Assembly (NCBI GenBank): GCA_045643145.1
Contig: JAZUKG010000039.1
Span: 1 to 64,000 of the forward strand
Direction of reading: 5' to 3'
DNA from: SVFI01 sp045643145
GTDB taxonomy: Bacteria; Bacillota; Clostridia; Lachnospirales; Lachnospiraceae
DNA length: 64,000 nt
Below, one piece after another: positions 26,676-34,561 of the stretch. The first letter of the stretch is position 1, and each line of letters starts with the position of its first letter. Under the pieces are notes generated by a model, which saw nothing but the letters and a program-made list of their open reading frames with translations, ran no database searches and was not told where the DNA came from. A program made the translations under genes and the position numbers.

Positions 26676-27806
26676 TTGAACAGATTTAAGTGGAAAAAAT
26701 CGAATATTGTGATTGTAGCAATCAATCTGCTTTGTCTGATTCTGTATGCTCTTTTCACTGTTTTGTTTAGTTACAGAGCTGAGAAACTTTCCTCAAATCA
26801 GCTGGCCAAGTCCTGGCAGGGAAGCAGCGAAATTCCTTATCATGAGATTAGCGTTTTTATTGATCCCGAGGAGCAGATTAAGCTCGATCAGATTTCCGGG
26901 ATTCGATCAGGGATTCAGTCCAGCCTTTCGGATGCTTCCTATACAGGTGAGAGCGTAACCGGAAGACTATGGATAGACAGTTATTTTGCAAAAAGACAGG
27001 GAGTGGTTTCCAGATTAAATGATATAGGCCGGACAGAAACGCAGGAGGTGCGAATCGTAGGAGCCGGTGGTGATTTCTTTTATTTCCATGAACCGAGAAT
27101 GATCAGCGGATGCACCTTCAAGGACAAGGATTCCAGTCAGGATAAGGTCCTGATAGATAAACAGACGGCATGGAGTCTCTTTGGAGGATATGATATCGCA
27201 GGCCAGTCCGTTCAGGTGGATGGTAAAAACTATATCGTCAGCGGTGTGTATGAGCCAAAAGAAAGTAAATATGAAACGGTAGCCAAGGGAGAGGAATGCT
27301 ATCTGTATATGGATTATGATGCTTATCATCAGGCATATGATACGGACGGCATTTTATGCTACGAAGCACTGATTCCAAATCCGGTTAAAGATTTTGCACT
27401 CTTTACGGTGAAACAGGCCTTTGGACTATCCAATGAGGCGCTGTATGAAGACTCATTGACGATTTCCGATCAGCTTTATGAATTTGTAGATCAGACGAGC
27501 CGATTTGCCTCATTTGCAGTCCTGAAAAAGATTAAAAATATGCCATATCTTTTCATGCACGGATCGAATATTGCATATCCGTATTGGGAAAATGCCATCA
27601 GAGCAGCAGAGCTTAAGCTAATGCTGGATATGATTTTCAGAGTGCTTTGTATCCTGCCGGTGATTGTGACTGTTGTAATCTGGTTTATGAAAAACAGGCG
27701 CAAACTCAAAGAGAGCTTGAAGAGTTTGCTAAAGGCAGGTATTGCAAAATGTATACAGATGCTTAAAAATCGCATAAAGGTGAAAAAGAATATCTCGGAG
27801 GACTAA
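26676..27806 (+). CDS. MacB core-like membrane protein lacking the FtsX permease domain (TTG start)
   Basis: 376 aa. An N-terminal membrane segment (about 10-30) is followed by a large extracellular domain resembling the MacB periplasmic core (features such as RIVGAGGDFFYFHEPRMISG and KVLIDKQTAWSLFGGYDIAG) and one C-terminal segment (about 318-338) with a basic tail. The three spans of an FtsX/MacB permease are absent. TTG at 26676 is the start because AAAGGAG lies 7 nt upstream and no other in-frame start fits. It closes the operon; a terminator overlaps its stop. Confidence 0.75.
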   Translation: MNRFKWKKSNIVIVAINLLCLILYALFTVLFSYRAEKLSSNQLAKSWQGSSEIPYHEISVFIDPEEQIKLDQISGIRSGIQSSLSDASYTGESVTGRLWIDSYFAKRQGVVSRLNDIGRTETQEVRIVGAGGDFFYFHEPRMISGCTFKDKDSSQDKVLIDKQTAWSLFGGYDIAGQSVQVDGKNYIVSGVYEPKESKYETVAKGEECYLYMDYDAYHQAYDTDGILCYEALIPNPVKDFALFTVKQAFGLSNEALYEDSLTISDQLYEFVDQTSRFASFAVLKKIKNMPYLFMHGSNIAYPYWENAIRAAELKLMLDMIFRVLCILPVIVTVVIWFMKNRRKLKESLKSLLKAGIAKCIQMLKNRIKVKKNISED

Positions 27807-27834
27807 GAACGTGTTAGTTGCCGAGATATTTTTA
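27789..27834 (+). terminator. Terminator of the hybrid transporter operon
   Basis: AATATCTCGG (27789-27798) pairs with CCGAGATATT (27821-27830), followed by TTT. The stop codon lies inside the loop. Confidence 0.8.
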
Positions 27835-27880
27835 TGTGTAAGCAGGGATACATATGCAAGTCTGAATAGATAATATATAT

Positions 27881-28068
27881 GCAAGCCTGGATAGATACAT
27901 GCCTCGTGACTGCGGCGTTTTCTACTCGTCGCATGCGCTGATTCGCAATCTCTCCGTGTAAACTCGCCTCTTTGAGGCTCAAACATACACTCCCGAGATT
28001 GCTGCTAGCATGCTCCTCATAACGAAAGCCTTGCAAAGTCACATCATCATGTATCTATCACAGCTTGC
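27881..28068 (-). repeat. Structured intergenic repeat, copy A
   Basis: The 366-bp gap before the next gene holds a large nested hairpin. The outer stem GATAGATACATG/CATGTATCTATC (27890-27901/28048-28059) is extended by GCAAG/CTTGC and followed inward by GTGAC/GTCAC and a core closely matching copy B at 37490-37682 on the other strand. Core helices differ between the copies by compensatory changes (see findings). The left flank carries a degenerate direct duplication (ATGCAAGTCTGAATAGATA near 27854 and ATGCAAGCCTGGATAGATA near 27879). No ORF here is credible. Confidence 0.85.
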
Positions 28069-28114
28069 TCGAAGTATATCTATCTCCAACTTTCCGGTAA
28101 TTAATTTGCTAGGT

Positions 28115-28144
28115 TTGTTAACCTACGGATATTTATGATATAAT
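28115..28144 (+). promoter_or_regulatory. Promoter of the 28.2-kb gene
   Basis: TTGTTA (28115-28120), 18 nt, TATAAT (28139-28144). It places transcription start near 28151 and so excludes an in-frame ATG at 28143 as the translation start. Confidence 0.7.
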
Positions 28145-28199
28145 GCATGTGAGAATCAAGTACATTAATGAGATATTTATTACGAGGTTAGAAAGCGAT

Positions 28200-28682
28200 A
28201 TGAATTTTAAATCAGTAGATGAACTTCAGCATTTTCAGTTTCAGGATGCACAGATAGCAGAAGTCAGTATCAATGAAGAAGGTATTCAGTTTACCTTAGA
28301 GGCAGTCATTGTCAAAGCCACCAATTCGCAGAATACAAATTTCACAGACAGTTATGCAGGCACGCTTTCCATGAGACTGGTAAAGGGTGAAATTCAAAAA
28401 GCCGTGAAAGAAGGCTACAAATATTATGATGCCAACGATGTATTAAAGGAAGAGATTCCGGATACTCCATTGAGTCAGGAAGAGATCGATACCCTTTTAG
28501 GAAATTTAAAGGATGCGTACCTGTTTGATATGGTACCGGTAGAAGAGAGTCAGAATCAGACCGGTCAGTACCTGTATTTAATCGGAATCGATTTGGATGA
28601 GGAAACCTCATACTGGTTCCAGGTAACCTTTGAAAAAGCGATTATGGAATGGGATCGTTATATGAACAGAGTACAGAATTAG
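28200..28682 (+). CDS. Hypothetical protein, 160 aa
   Basis: Soluble acidic alpha/beta protein starting MNFKSVDELQHFQFQDAQIA, without signal or membrane segments. The pattern of beta strands with FTLEAVIVKA and LYLIGIDLDEE looks like a small domain of unknown function. The start is chosen downstream of a clear promoter. Two mini-hairpins follow in the gap to the next gene. Confidence 0.7.
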   Translation: MNFKSVDELQHFQFQDAQIAEVSINEEGIQFTLEAVIVKATNSQNTNFTDSYAGTLSMRLVKGEIQKAVKEGYKYYDANDVLKEEIPDTPLSQEEIDTLLGNLKDAYLFDMVPVEESQNQTGQYLYLIGIDLDEETSYWFQVTFEKAIMEWDRYMNRVQN

Positions 28683-28693
28683 TCAAATGAAGG

Positions 28694-28717
28694 GCGTCGA
28701 TTGTAAACAATCGACGC
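28694..28717 (+). repeat. Mini-hairpin repeat, copy 1
   Basis: GCGTCGATTG-TAAA-CAATCGACGC, a perfect 10-bp stem, then AAAAGA. First of three related copies. Confidence 0.8.
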
Positions 28718-28755
28718 AAAAGAAGGTATTGGAGAAAGAATAAATATAATAAAAG

Positions 28756-28779
28756 GCCTCGATGATAAATCATCGACGC
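28756..28779 (+). repeat. Mini-hairpin repeat, copy 2
   Basis: GCCTCGATGA-TAAA-TCATCGACGC, one mismatch, then AAAAGAG. Two loop-closing pairs differ from copy 1 but remain complementary (TG/CA versus GA/TC). The ribosome binding site AGGAGG of the next gene follows within 10 nt. Confidence 0.8.
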
Positions 28780-28799
28780 AAAAGAGAAGGAGGAATTAC

Positions 28800-29495
28800 A
28801 TGAAGAATGTAGACAAGAAAAGTCTGAGAATATTGCTTGCTGTAATTTCTCTTTTTTTAGTGGTTTGCTGCGCCGGTATCTGGAGCAAAAAGGTATCGAC
28901 CTTTCATTACGAGGAGTCTTTGGATAGGCCCCTGTTATCCGTCGATGACAGAGAAGTAACCTTGAGAGAATTTGCCTATTATATTTTTATTATTGAAGAG
29001 TTTGTAGACAAGCAGGCCAAGCTGTATGATGCAAACAACCCTATCACCTACTGGAATAAAAGATTTCAGGCAGGCCTGGATTCCATGTTTGTTTATGATA
29101 TGGCCAGAGAAGAGGCCTATGAAACCTGTATTTGTGATCTGATTTATGAAGGCATGGCAAAAGAGGCCGGATTTACTTTGGAGGATAATAAAAAAGCGGA
29201 AGCAATCAAGGAAGCAGACCAATGGTATGCCAAGCTTTCGGAGCAGCTCATAGAAAAGACCGGTATTCAAAAAGAGGATGTAGAGGATATCCTGGTTCGG
29301 AAAAAACTGGTAGCGGAATATGCAGTGAGCTATGTTAAGGAAGTTGATTTTGACGGTTATAGTGGTTATCGAGAGGAATTAATATCCGCTTCCGGTGATT
29401 ATTATAAAGAAAAAATCAGACCGGAACATAAAATTTGGGAAGACGAAAATGTCAAAAATGGTATCAAATTCGGTCATATTACCGTTAATTACTAA
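28800..29495 (+). CDS. Membrane-anchored SurA-N-like protein without PPIase domain
   Basis: 231 aa. An N-terminal signal anchor (about 9-29) is followed by an alpha-helical extracellular domain. The early VDDREVTLREFAYYI segment (about 49-63) resembles the N-terminal helices of SurA/PrsA-type foldases, where a short beta strand leads into helices, but no parvulin domain follows. A chaperone-like extracytoplasmic role is possible; I am not sure of the family. AAGGAGG and mini-hairpin copy 2 precede the ATG. Confidence 0.6.
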   Translation: MKNVDKKSLRILLAVISLFLVVCCAGIWSKKVSTFHYEESLDRPLLSVDDREVTLREFAYYIFIIEEFVDKQAKLYDANNPITYWNKRFQAGLDSMFVYDMAREEAYETCICDLIYEGMAKEAGFTLEDNKKAEAIKEADQWYAKLSEQLIEKTGIQKEDVEDILVRKKLVAEYAVSYVKEVDFDGYSGYREELISASGDYYKEKIRPEHKIWEDENVKNGIKFGHITVNY

Positions 29496-29706
29496 TATAT
29501 AGGTCAAAAAAATGTTATATCAGTTAAAAATATGGTATAGATAATATTTTTAATTTGATATATTAGATGCAGTGATTAAGTTAAAAAAGCGGAACGCTTT
29601 TTTATAGATTTTAAGAAGTTTTACTTCTTAAATATCCCCTCATAATTCGTTTACCACTCCCCTCGGTAGACGGATTTCCCCTTTTTATAACAACCCCTTT
29701 TACGTG

Positions 29707-29734
29707 AAAGAACCGGAAACCCCCGGTTCTTTTT
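29707..29734 (+). terminator. Orphan terminator
   Basis: 10-bp stem AAAGAACCGG/CCGGTTCTTT, six-base loop, T-run. No gene ends directly upstream; the nearest stop is more than 200 bp away. Confidence 0.8.
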
Positions 29735-29741
29735 CATTATA

Positions 29742-29893
29742 TACCGCGGTCATGTGGCGCGGGGCCTTGCCGGCAGTGCAATCAAAAGAATTGCTGTAAT
29801 AGCAATTCTTTCTTTTTTTTACCGCGGCCATGTGGCGCGGGGCCTTGCCGGCAGTGCAATCAAAAGAATTGCTGTAATAGCAATTCTTTCTTT
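29742..29893 (+). repeat. Tandem duplication of a 78-bp unit, each ending in a terminator
   Basis: Units start at 29742 and 29820, each beginning TACCGCGG, and are identical except for T/C at 29750/29828 and the T-run at the junction. Each contains CCGCG...CGCGG, GGC-CTT-GCC and the terminator AAGAATTGCT/AGCAATTCTT. The period is divisible by three, which creates a false repeated reading frame. Confidence 0.9.
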
Positions 29894-30146
29894 ATGCGCA
29901 ATATTCAGATTTTCGATACTTCTATCATCTATTATTCCAATCATCCATTGAGAATACTATGTCTTGAATTCACCTATTCACCAGTTTTTTATTCCCTTTT
30001 TTATTCGTTCGTTCCCCAGCATAACACTGGCCAAAATCCTGTATTTACAGGGCTTTTTGAGACTTTATCTGAGATCTGTTCATGTGACACTATATCATCT
30101 AAAACAAACAATATGTAAAAAAAATAAAATAAAATGTAAAATATAG

Positions 30147-30175
30147 TTGACACAATGTAATGTGGGTGATATATT
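30147..30175 (+). promoter_or_regulatory. Promoter of the small XRE operon with dyad
   Basis: TTGACA (30147-30152), 17 nt, TATATT (30170-30175): an excellent sigma-A type promoter. CACAATGTAATGTG (30151-30164) is an imperfect palindrome in the spacer and a plausible operator for the XRE regulator encoded in the operon. Confidence 0.75.
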
Positions 30176-30240
30176 AACATCATCAGATGAAACAAAACAA
30201 ACAAGTCATCATAAAAAAGACAATAAAGGAGAATAAAGAA

Positions 30241-30471
30241 ATGAGAGAAAAGAGTGTAAAGGATCAGATTAAAACAAACAAGGCATTTATCACAATGATT
30301 TGTGTATTGATGTGTGGATATGCAATTATGTTTATTATGACATTGCTGAAAGGCGGAGCAATCAGTGCATATACCTCAAGCATGTGTGCAATCTTATGTT
30401 GCAGCTTAATCCTTTTAGAGGAGAAAAATAAAAAGCTTTTGAAAGAAGCAGAAAAAGAAGAGGAGGAATAG
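30241..30471 (+). CDS. Small two-span membrane protein
   Basis: 76 aa with a basic N-terminus, two membrane segments (about 16-36 and 42-60) and a Lys/Glu-rich tail. Start 30241 follows AAAGGAG. It is one base from the XRE regulator gene. Pairs of a small membrane protein with a minimal XRE regulator are common in Firmicutes; the function is unknown. Confidence 0.75.
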   Translation: MREKSVKDQIKTNKAFITMICVLMCGYAIMFIMTLLKGGAISAYTSSMCAILCCSLILLEEKNKKLLKEAEKEEEE

Positions 30472-30472
30472 A

Positions 30473-30673
30473 ATGAAGAATCTAAAACTGAAAGCGGCAA
30501 GAGCCGGGCTTGATTTATCACAAGCCGAACTTGCAGAAAAAGTTGGGGTATCCAGACAAACGATTAACTCGATTGAAAAGGGAGACTACAATCCGACCAT
30601 AGGGCTTTGCATTTCTATATGTAAAGTATTAAACAAGACATTGGATGATCTTTTCTGGATTGAAGAAGAGTAA
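30473..30673 (+). CDS. XRE-family minimal transcriptional regulator
   Basis: 66 aa, essentially a single helix-turn-helix: LSQAELAEKVGVSRQTINSIEKGDYNPT, the typical Cro/C1 recognition helix. GAGGAGG precedes the ATG and overlaps the end of the upstream gene. Probably regulates its own operon through the palindrome in the promoter spacer. Confidence 0.92.
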   Translation: MKNLKLKAARAGLDLSQAELAEKVGVSRQTINSIEKGDYNPTIGLCISICKVLNKTLDDLFWIEEE

Positions 30674-30720
30674 GTCAAAAGTGGAAGGTAGTGTCAAGTA
30701 GAATATGAAAACAGTGAATG

Positions 30721-30744
30721 GCCTCGATTGTAAACAATCGAAGC
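30721..30744 (+). repeat. Mini-hairpin repeat, copy 3
   Basis: GCCTCGATTG-TAAA-CAATCGAAGC, one mismatch, then AAAAGA and the AGGAG of the next gene. Confidence 0.8.
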
Positions 30745-30763
30745 AAAAGAGGAGAAATAAAAG

Positions 30764-31591
30764 ATGAGTAATTTAGAAAATAGAGAGTTAGAAATAAACA
30801 AGGAAAACAGTAAGGCAAAGAAAAAATTCAGCTGGATTATATTTTTCTCTGCATTGATTGGAGCAGTTTGTGGATTTGCTCTGGTTAATATGTCAAACAA
30901 AATGAATGTAAATGAAATATCAAACATGCTGGGTCATTCCTGCATTTGGATCGGCGCCATAATGGCACCCTTTGTTATTTGCGGTTTAACCATCGCAGAA
31001 TTCTTTTATGGTAAGGCAATCTGTAATAAAAGCAAAAAGGAATGGGACATTATCCAGAAATTAGAAGATGATGAATATGAGCAGGCTTATGAAAAGGTAG
31101 ATGCAAACCTTCAGAAAGTATTAAACCTTTCAAGTATCACTACCATTCTCTCTTTTGGATTTTTCTCAGTTATTTTTTACGGAATGCTTTATGAAAGTAA
31201 AGGCATAGATTATATGTTTATATTCTTTATCATTAGTATTGCAGGATTACTTGCACAGCTGGCTGTATCTATGATTGTACAAAGAGGTGTAGTAGATCTC
31301 ACTCGTATTTTCAATCCGGAAAAAGAAGGAAGCGTTTATGATACCAAATTCCAGGATAAGTGGCTTGAAAGCTGTGATGAAGCAGAAAAACAGATGATCT
31401 ATGAAGCAGGTTTCCAGACATATAAAAAGATGAGCAATCTTTGTGTCTATGCATGGGTAATCTTTACCTTATTAGCACTCGTTCTTCGCATCACACTTTG
31501 GCCGGTAGTCATGGTGACTGTATTCTGGTTTTTAAATACAGTTTTATATTTAAGTGAATGTAAAAAACTTTCAGACAGCAAAAAGAACTAA
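30764..31591 (+). CDS. DUF3169 family membrane protein
   Basis: 275 aa with six predicted spans in pairs and a cytoplasmic loop rich in Asp/Glu (DDEYEQAYEKVDANLQKV). The layout and the final KWLESCDEAEKQMIYEAGF region fit DUF3169 proteins, which are often encoded beside small XRE regulators, as here. Function unknown. The family name is from memory of its pattern, not from a search. Confidence 0.75.
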   Translation: MSNLENRELEINKENSKAKKKFSWIIFFSALIGAVCGFALVNMSNKMNVNEISNMLGHSCIWIGAIMAPFVICGLTIAEFFYGKAICNKSKKEWDIIQKLEDDEYEQAYEKVDANLQKVLNLSSITTILSFGFFSVIFYGMLYESKGIDYMFIFFIISIAGLLAQLAVSMIVQRGVVDLTRIFNPEKEGSVYDTKFQDKWLESCDEAEKQMIYEAGFQTYKKMSNLCVYAWVIFTLLALVLRITLWPVVMVTVFWFLNTVLYLSECKKLSDSKKN

Positions 31592-31818
31592 TTGGCAGGA
31601 AATAATCTGTTTATAAAGTTTCTATCTTCTTCACGATATGTTTAGAGTTTGTTTATAAAAGTTCCATTTATTTTCGTTGATTTCCTAAAATACGAGTTGT
31701 ATCATAAATACAGATACAAAACACGTATCTCAAATCAAATTAATTTGAATAAAAAGAGAACACAAAAAACAAACCAAAAAACGCATCAGGGAATGACCCG
31801 GTATAAGGAGGAAGCAAA

Positions 31819-32325
31819 ATGGATTTTTTTACTAAATTAGGAACAAAAGCAGGAGAAACTTTTCAGAATCTGAAGGAATCAGACAAGACCAAGAAAGCAA
31901 TGAGCTATGCAGAGATTCCGGGACTTACTATTCAGATCGGTAAGCAGGAAAGTATTTTGAAAAAGGCATATATGGATATCGGTAAAGCATATTATGAGCT
32001 TCACACAGATGACGCAGAGGAAGCATTTGCTCCATCTATTGAAACCATCAAAGAATGCCTGGCAAAGATCGATGAATTAAAGGCAGAAATCGAAGCGAGA
32101 AAGGCATATGATCCAAAGAGTGAAGCAGGAGAAGTCGTAGATGACACAGATCCTTTGGATGAGGAAGAAGTCGTAGTAGAAGCGATCGATGTTACCAAAC
32201 AGGCTGAGCAGGTTAAAGAAGTTGTAGTAGAAAATGTAGCAGAAGCAGCCGAAGAAATCAAAGAAAAAGTGCAGGAAGTAAATGACATTGCACAGGAAGT
32301 AAAAGAAACAACAGAAACCATCTAA
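31819..32325 (+). CDS. Coiled-coil acidic protein, unknown function
   Basis: 168 aa. An N-terminal amphipathic helical domain (about 1-95), then an acidic linker, then a long amphipathic repeat region rich in Val, Glu, Ala, Lys (about 125-168) like apolipoprotein or LEA-type helices. No signal peptide. AAGGAGG precedes the ATG. Cytoplasmic; perhaps membrane- or envelope-associated. Confidence 0.7.
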   Translation: MDFFTKLGTKAGETFQNLKESDKTKKAMSYAEIPGLTIQIGKQESILKKAYMDIGKAYYELHTDDAEEAFAPSIETIKECLAKIDELKAEIEARKAYDPKSEAGEVVDDTDPLDEEEVVVEAIDVTKQAEQVKEVVVENVAEAAEEIKEKVQEVNDIAQEVKETTETI

Positions 32326-32346
32326 TTGTTAATACATTCAACTCCA

Positions 32347-32384
32347 AAAAAAACCTTCCGAGTAAATCGGAAGGTTTTTTATTT
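32347..32384. terminator. Bidirectional terminator between convergent genes
   Basis: 14-bp stem AAAAAACCTTCCGA/TCGGAAGGTTTTTT, five-base loop, flanked by A- and T-runs. It serves the coiled-coil gene and the minus-strand dnaD-dnaI-prs operon. Confidence 0.92.
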
Positions 32385-32401
32385 TGTCTAAATAACAAAT
32401 T

Positions 32402-33586
32402 TTAGTATTCGCCGTTTTTATATTTATTTAAAGCATTCTGAATACGATCATTTGGATTTAATAAATCACTGATAGAAACATCATGATTCAGAGTATCGAT
32501 GATATATGCGATATATTTACTCATATCACAGTCGATATAATATTCTTTTGCTAAAAGCTCAGGAGTCTGGTAAATCACATTGGTAGTTAATACTTTGCTG
32601 ATTAAACCATCTTCATATGCTTTGTCGAATTTTTCCAAACCGTTTGTAAATAAACCGAAAGTAGAACAGATAAATACACGGTTTGCTTTTCTTTTCTTGA
32701 GCTCTCTGGCTACATCTAATACACTTTCACCGGAACTGATCATGTCATCAATTACGATAACATCCTTGCCTTCTACACTGCTTCCGAGGAATTCGTGTGC
32801 AACAATCGGATTGCGTCCGTTGATAATCTGTGTATAATCTCTACGTTTGTAGAACATACCCATATCAAGTCCTAATACATTGGCCATGTAAATAGCACGG
32901 CTCATACCACCTTCATCCGGGCTGATTACCATCATGTGCTGAGAATCAATCGCTAAATCCTTTACATGTGTTAATAATCCTTTGATGAACTGGTAAGTAG
33001 GTGATACAGTTTCAAATCCGTGAAGCGGAATTGCGTTCTGTACTCGAGGGTCGTGAGCATCAAATGTAACGATGTTATCTACACCCATATTTGTGAGTTC
33101 CTGAAGCATGATAGCACAGTCTAAAGACTCACGAGCGGTTCTTTTATGCTGACGGCTTTCATACAGGAAAGGCATGATAACAGTGATTCTTCTGGCCTTA
33201 CCACCGACAGCAGCGATGATACGCTTGAGATCAGCATAATGATCATCCGGAGACATACGATTCTGATGTCCGCACAAAGAATAGGTCATGCTGTAGTTGA
33301 GTACGTCCACCAGGAGGTATAAATCGGCACCTCGAACGGACTCTAAAATTTCACCCTTTGCTTCGCCGGAACCAAAACGAGGAACTCTGGTATTAATCAG
33401 GTAAGAGTCTCTCTGGTATCCCTTAAAGGCCAAGCTTTCTTTGTGTTCGTTTTCACGTTTGGTTCTCCAGTCAACCAAATATTTGTCGACTTTTTCGCCA
33501 AGAGCCTGACTGCTCTTTAATGCGATGATTCCCAAAGATCCAACAGGGATGGTTTCCAAGTTTCTCATTTCTTCACGTTTTGACAT
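32402..33586 (-). CDS. prs: Ribose-phosphate pyrophosphokinase
   Basis: 394 aa. Makes PRPP from ribose 5-phosphate and ATP for purine, pyrimidine, His and Trp synthesis. The PRPP loop is VIVIDDMISSGESVLDVA, and the VTFDAHDP and MVISPDEGG segments are typical. It is longer than the usual ~315 aa, with an extended N-terminus (a long form seen in Clostridia), so I cannot tell whether allosteric control is standard. ATG 33586 follows AGGAG; a GTG at 33601 is less likely. It lies 11 bp after dnaI. Confidence 0.9.
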   Translation of the reverse strand: MSKREEMRNLETIPVGSLGIIALKSSQALGEKVDKYLVDWRTKRENEHKESLAFKGYQRDSYLINTRVPRFGSGEAKGEILESVRGADLYLLVDVLNYSMTYSLCGHQNRMSPDDHYADLKRIIAAVGGKARRITVIMPFLYESRQHKRTARESLDCAIMLQELTNMGVDNIVTFDAHDPRVQNAIPLHGFETVSPTYQFIKGLLTHVKDLAIDSQHMMVISPDEGGMSRAIYMANVLGLDMGMFYKRRDYTQIINGRNPIVAHEFLGSSVEGKDVIVIDDMISSGESVLDVARELKKRKANRVFICSTFGLFTNGLEKFDKAYEDGLISKVLTTNVIYQTPELLAKEYYIDCDMSKYIAYIIDTLNHDVSISDLLNPNDRIQNALNKYKNGEY

Positions 33587-33597
33587 GATGAAACTCC

Positions 33598-34554
33598 TCA
33601 CTTTCTGTCTGCTAGTTTAAGTTGCATTCTTAAATCCGGTCCGATGAACTTTAACAGTTCAAACTGACTCATGATACGAGAGTATATGCGGTCCGAATAA
33701 ATGGCGTTAATCTCCGCAGGCATTGCGTTACTGGAAATAATAGTAGGCAATTGCTTGCGATGACGAGTATTTAACAAAGCAAATAGCTTTGATTTGACAT
33801 AATCTGAAGTATTCTCAGCAGCTAAATCATCTAAAATCAATAAATCACAGTGAAACAGATGATTCTCCAAGGCTTCAATCTGTCCAACATCAAAGCGATA
33901 TAAGTTGAACTGATCAAATAACTGACAGCAGCTGTAATAGAGTACTTGATGGCCCTGATCCATAAGTTCCTTGGCGATACAACCGGAAAGGAAGGATTTG
34001 CCAGTACCTACTGTACCATAAAAAAAGAGATTGCGATAGACGATTTTGAATTCTTTCACAAAATCTTTTGCCATTTTCAAATTGTTTTGATAGTAACTCA
34101 AAGATTCGCCTTCAAAAAGGTCGAGTCTTAAGTTTTCAAAATTATCTGTATCCAGGCTGGTAAATAAGCCGGAATGAGAATATAAAGTAGTTGCAATTTT
34201 CTGCTTTAAGCAACTGCACTGACGGTTGTCTTCTAAATATCCTTTGTCCTTACATTTAGGACAGGTATAAATCGGATCCAGATAATCAGCCCCAAATCCG
34301 TTCTCTTCTAAAAGCTGTTTTAAATTCGCTCTGGTATCTGCAATCATCAGAGCTGCCTCATGACTGTTAACGAGGCCGCCATTCAGTGCAGTCTTCATTT
34401 GGGCAATAGAATAAGAAGCAATGGAAGCCTCTTTTTCCTGATAGGAAGGGATGGTTGCATACACACGGCTTTTTCTTGCTTCTAGTATTCTCTGATTTTC
34501 CATACGAGTCTGGTCGTATTCTTTCATGATTTGATTATATTGCGGATAGTCCAT
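33598..34554 (-). CDS. dnaI: Helicase loader, DnaI/DnaC-like AAA+ ATPase
   Basis: 318 aa. Loads the replicative helicase at origins and restarted forks. An N-terminal helicase-binding region holds a zinc module CPKCKDKGYL...CSC (about 99-115), followed by the AAA+ core with Walker A FYGTVGTGKSFL, Walker B LLILDDLAAE and SSNAMPAEI. Adjacent to dnaD, its natural partner in primosome assembly. Confidence 0.9.
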   Translation of the reverse strand: MDYPQYNQIMKEYDQTRMENQRILEARKSRVYATIPSYQEKEASIASYSIAQMKTALNGGLVNSHEAALMIADTRANLKQLLEENGFGADYLDPIYTCPKCKDKGYLEDNRQCSCLKQKIATTLYSHSGLFTSLDTDNFENLRLDLFEGESLSYYQNNLKMAKDFVKEFKIVYRNLFFYGTVGTGKSFLSGCIAKELMDQGHQVLYYSCCQLFDQFNLYRFDVGQIEALENHLFHCDLLILDDLAAENTSDYVKSKLFALLNTRHRKQLPTIISSNAMPAEINAIYSDRIYSRIMSQFELLKFIGPDLRMQLKLADRK

Positions 34555-34561
34555 TATTTTT

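Larger units (their letters stand above)
29496..30240 (+). other. 745-bp gene-free region packed with hairpins
   Basis: No convincing gene. In order: AAAAAAGC/GCTTTTTT terminator (29583-29604); TTTAAGAAG/CTTCTTAAA hairpin (29609-29632); a pyrimidine-rich stretch; AAAGAACCGG/CCGGTTCTTT terminator (29707-29734); a tandem 78-bp unit (29742-29893); an AT-rich stretch; CCTGTA/TACAGG with GCTTTTT (30038-30058); and the promoter of the next operon (30147-30175). The stretch 29895-30110 may be decayed coding sequence, but I recognise nothing in it. Confidence 0.6.

Noticed and set aside
27803..28042. Minus-strand ORF over repeat copy A, 79 codons
   Set aside because: It lies within the structured repeat, has no ribosome binding site and its frame is not preserved in copy B; repeats like this often yield false small ORFs.
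28143..28199. Upstream in-frame ATG of the 28.2-kb gene
   Set aside because: The TATAAT of its promoter overlaps this ATG, so it lies before the transcription start.
29742..29827. T-box riboswitch, suggested by TACCGCGG
   Set aside because: The T-box core is a longer GGTGGNACCGCG motif inside an antiterminator with specifier loop upstream. Here TACCGCGG follows terminator T-runs and no Stem I, specifier or downstream aminoacyl-tRNA gene is present.
29754..29951. ORF with a repeated 26-residue unit (VARGLAGSAIKRIAVIAILS)
   Set aside because: Produced by the 78-bp terminator duplication being a multiple of three; no ribosome binding site.
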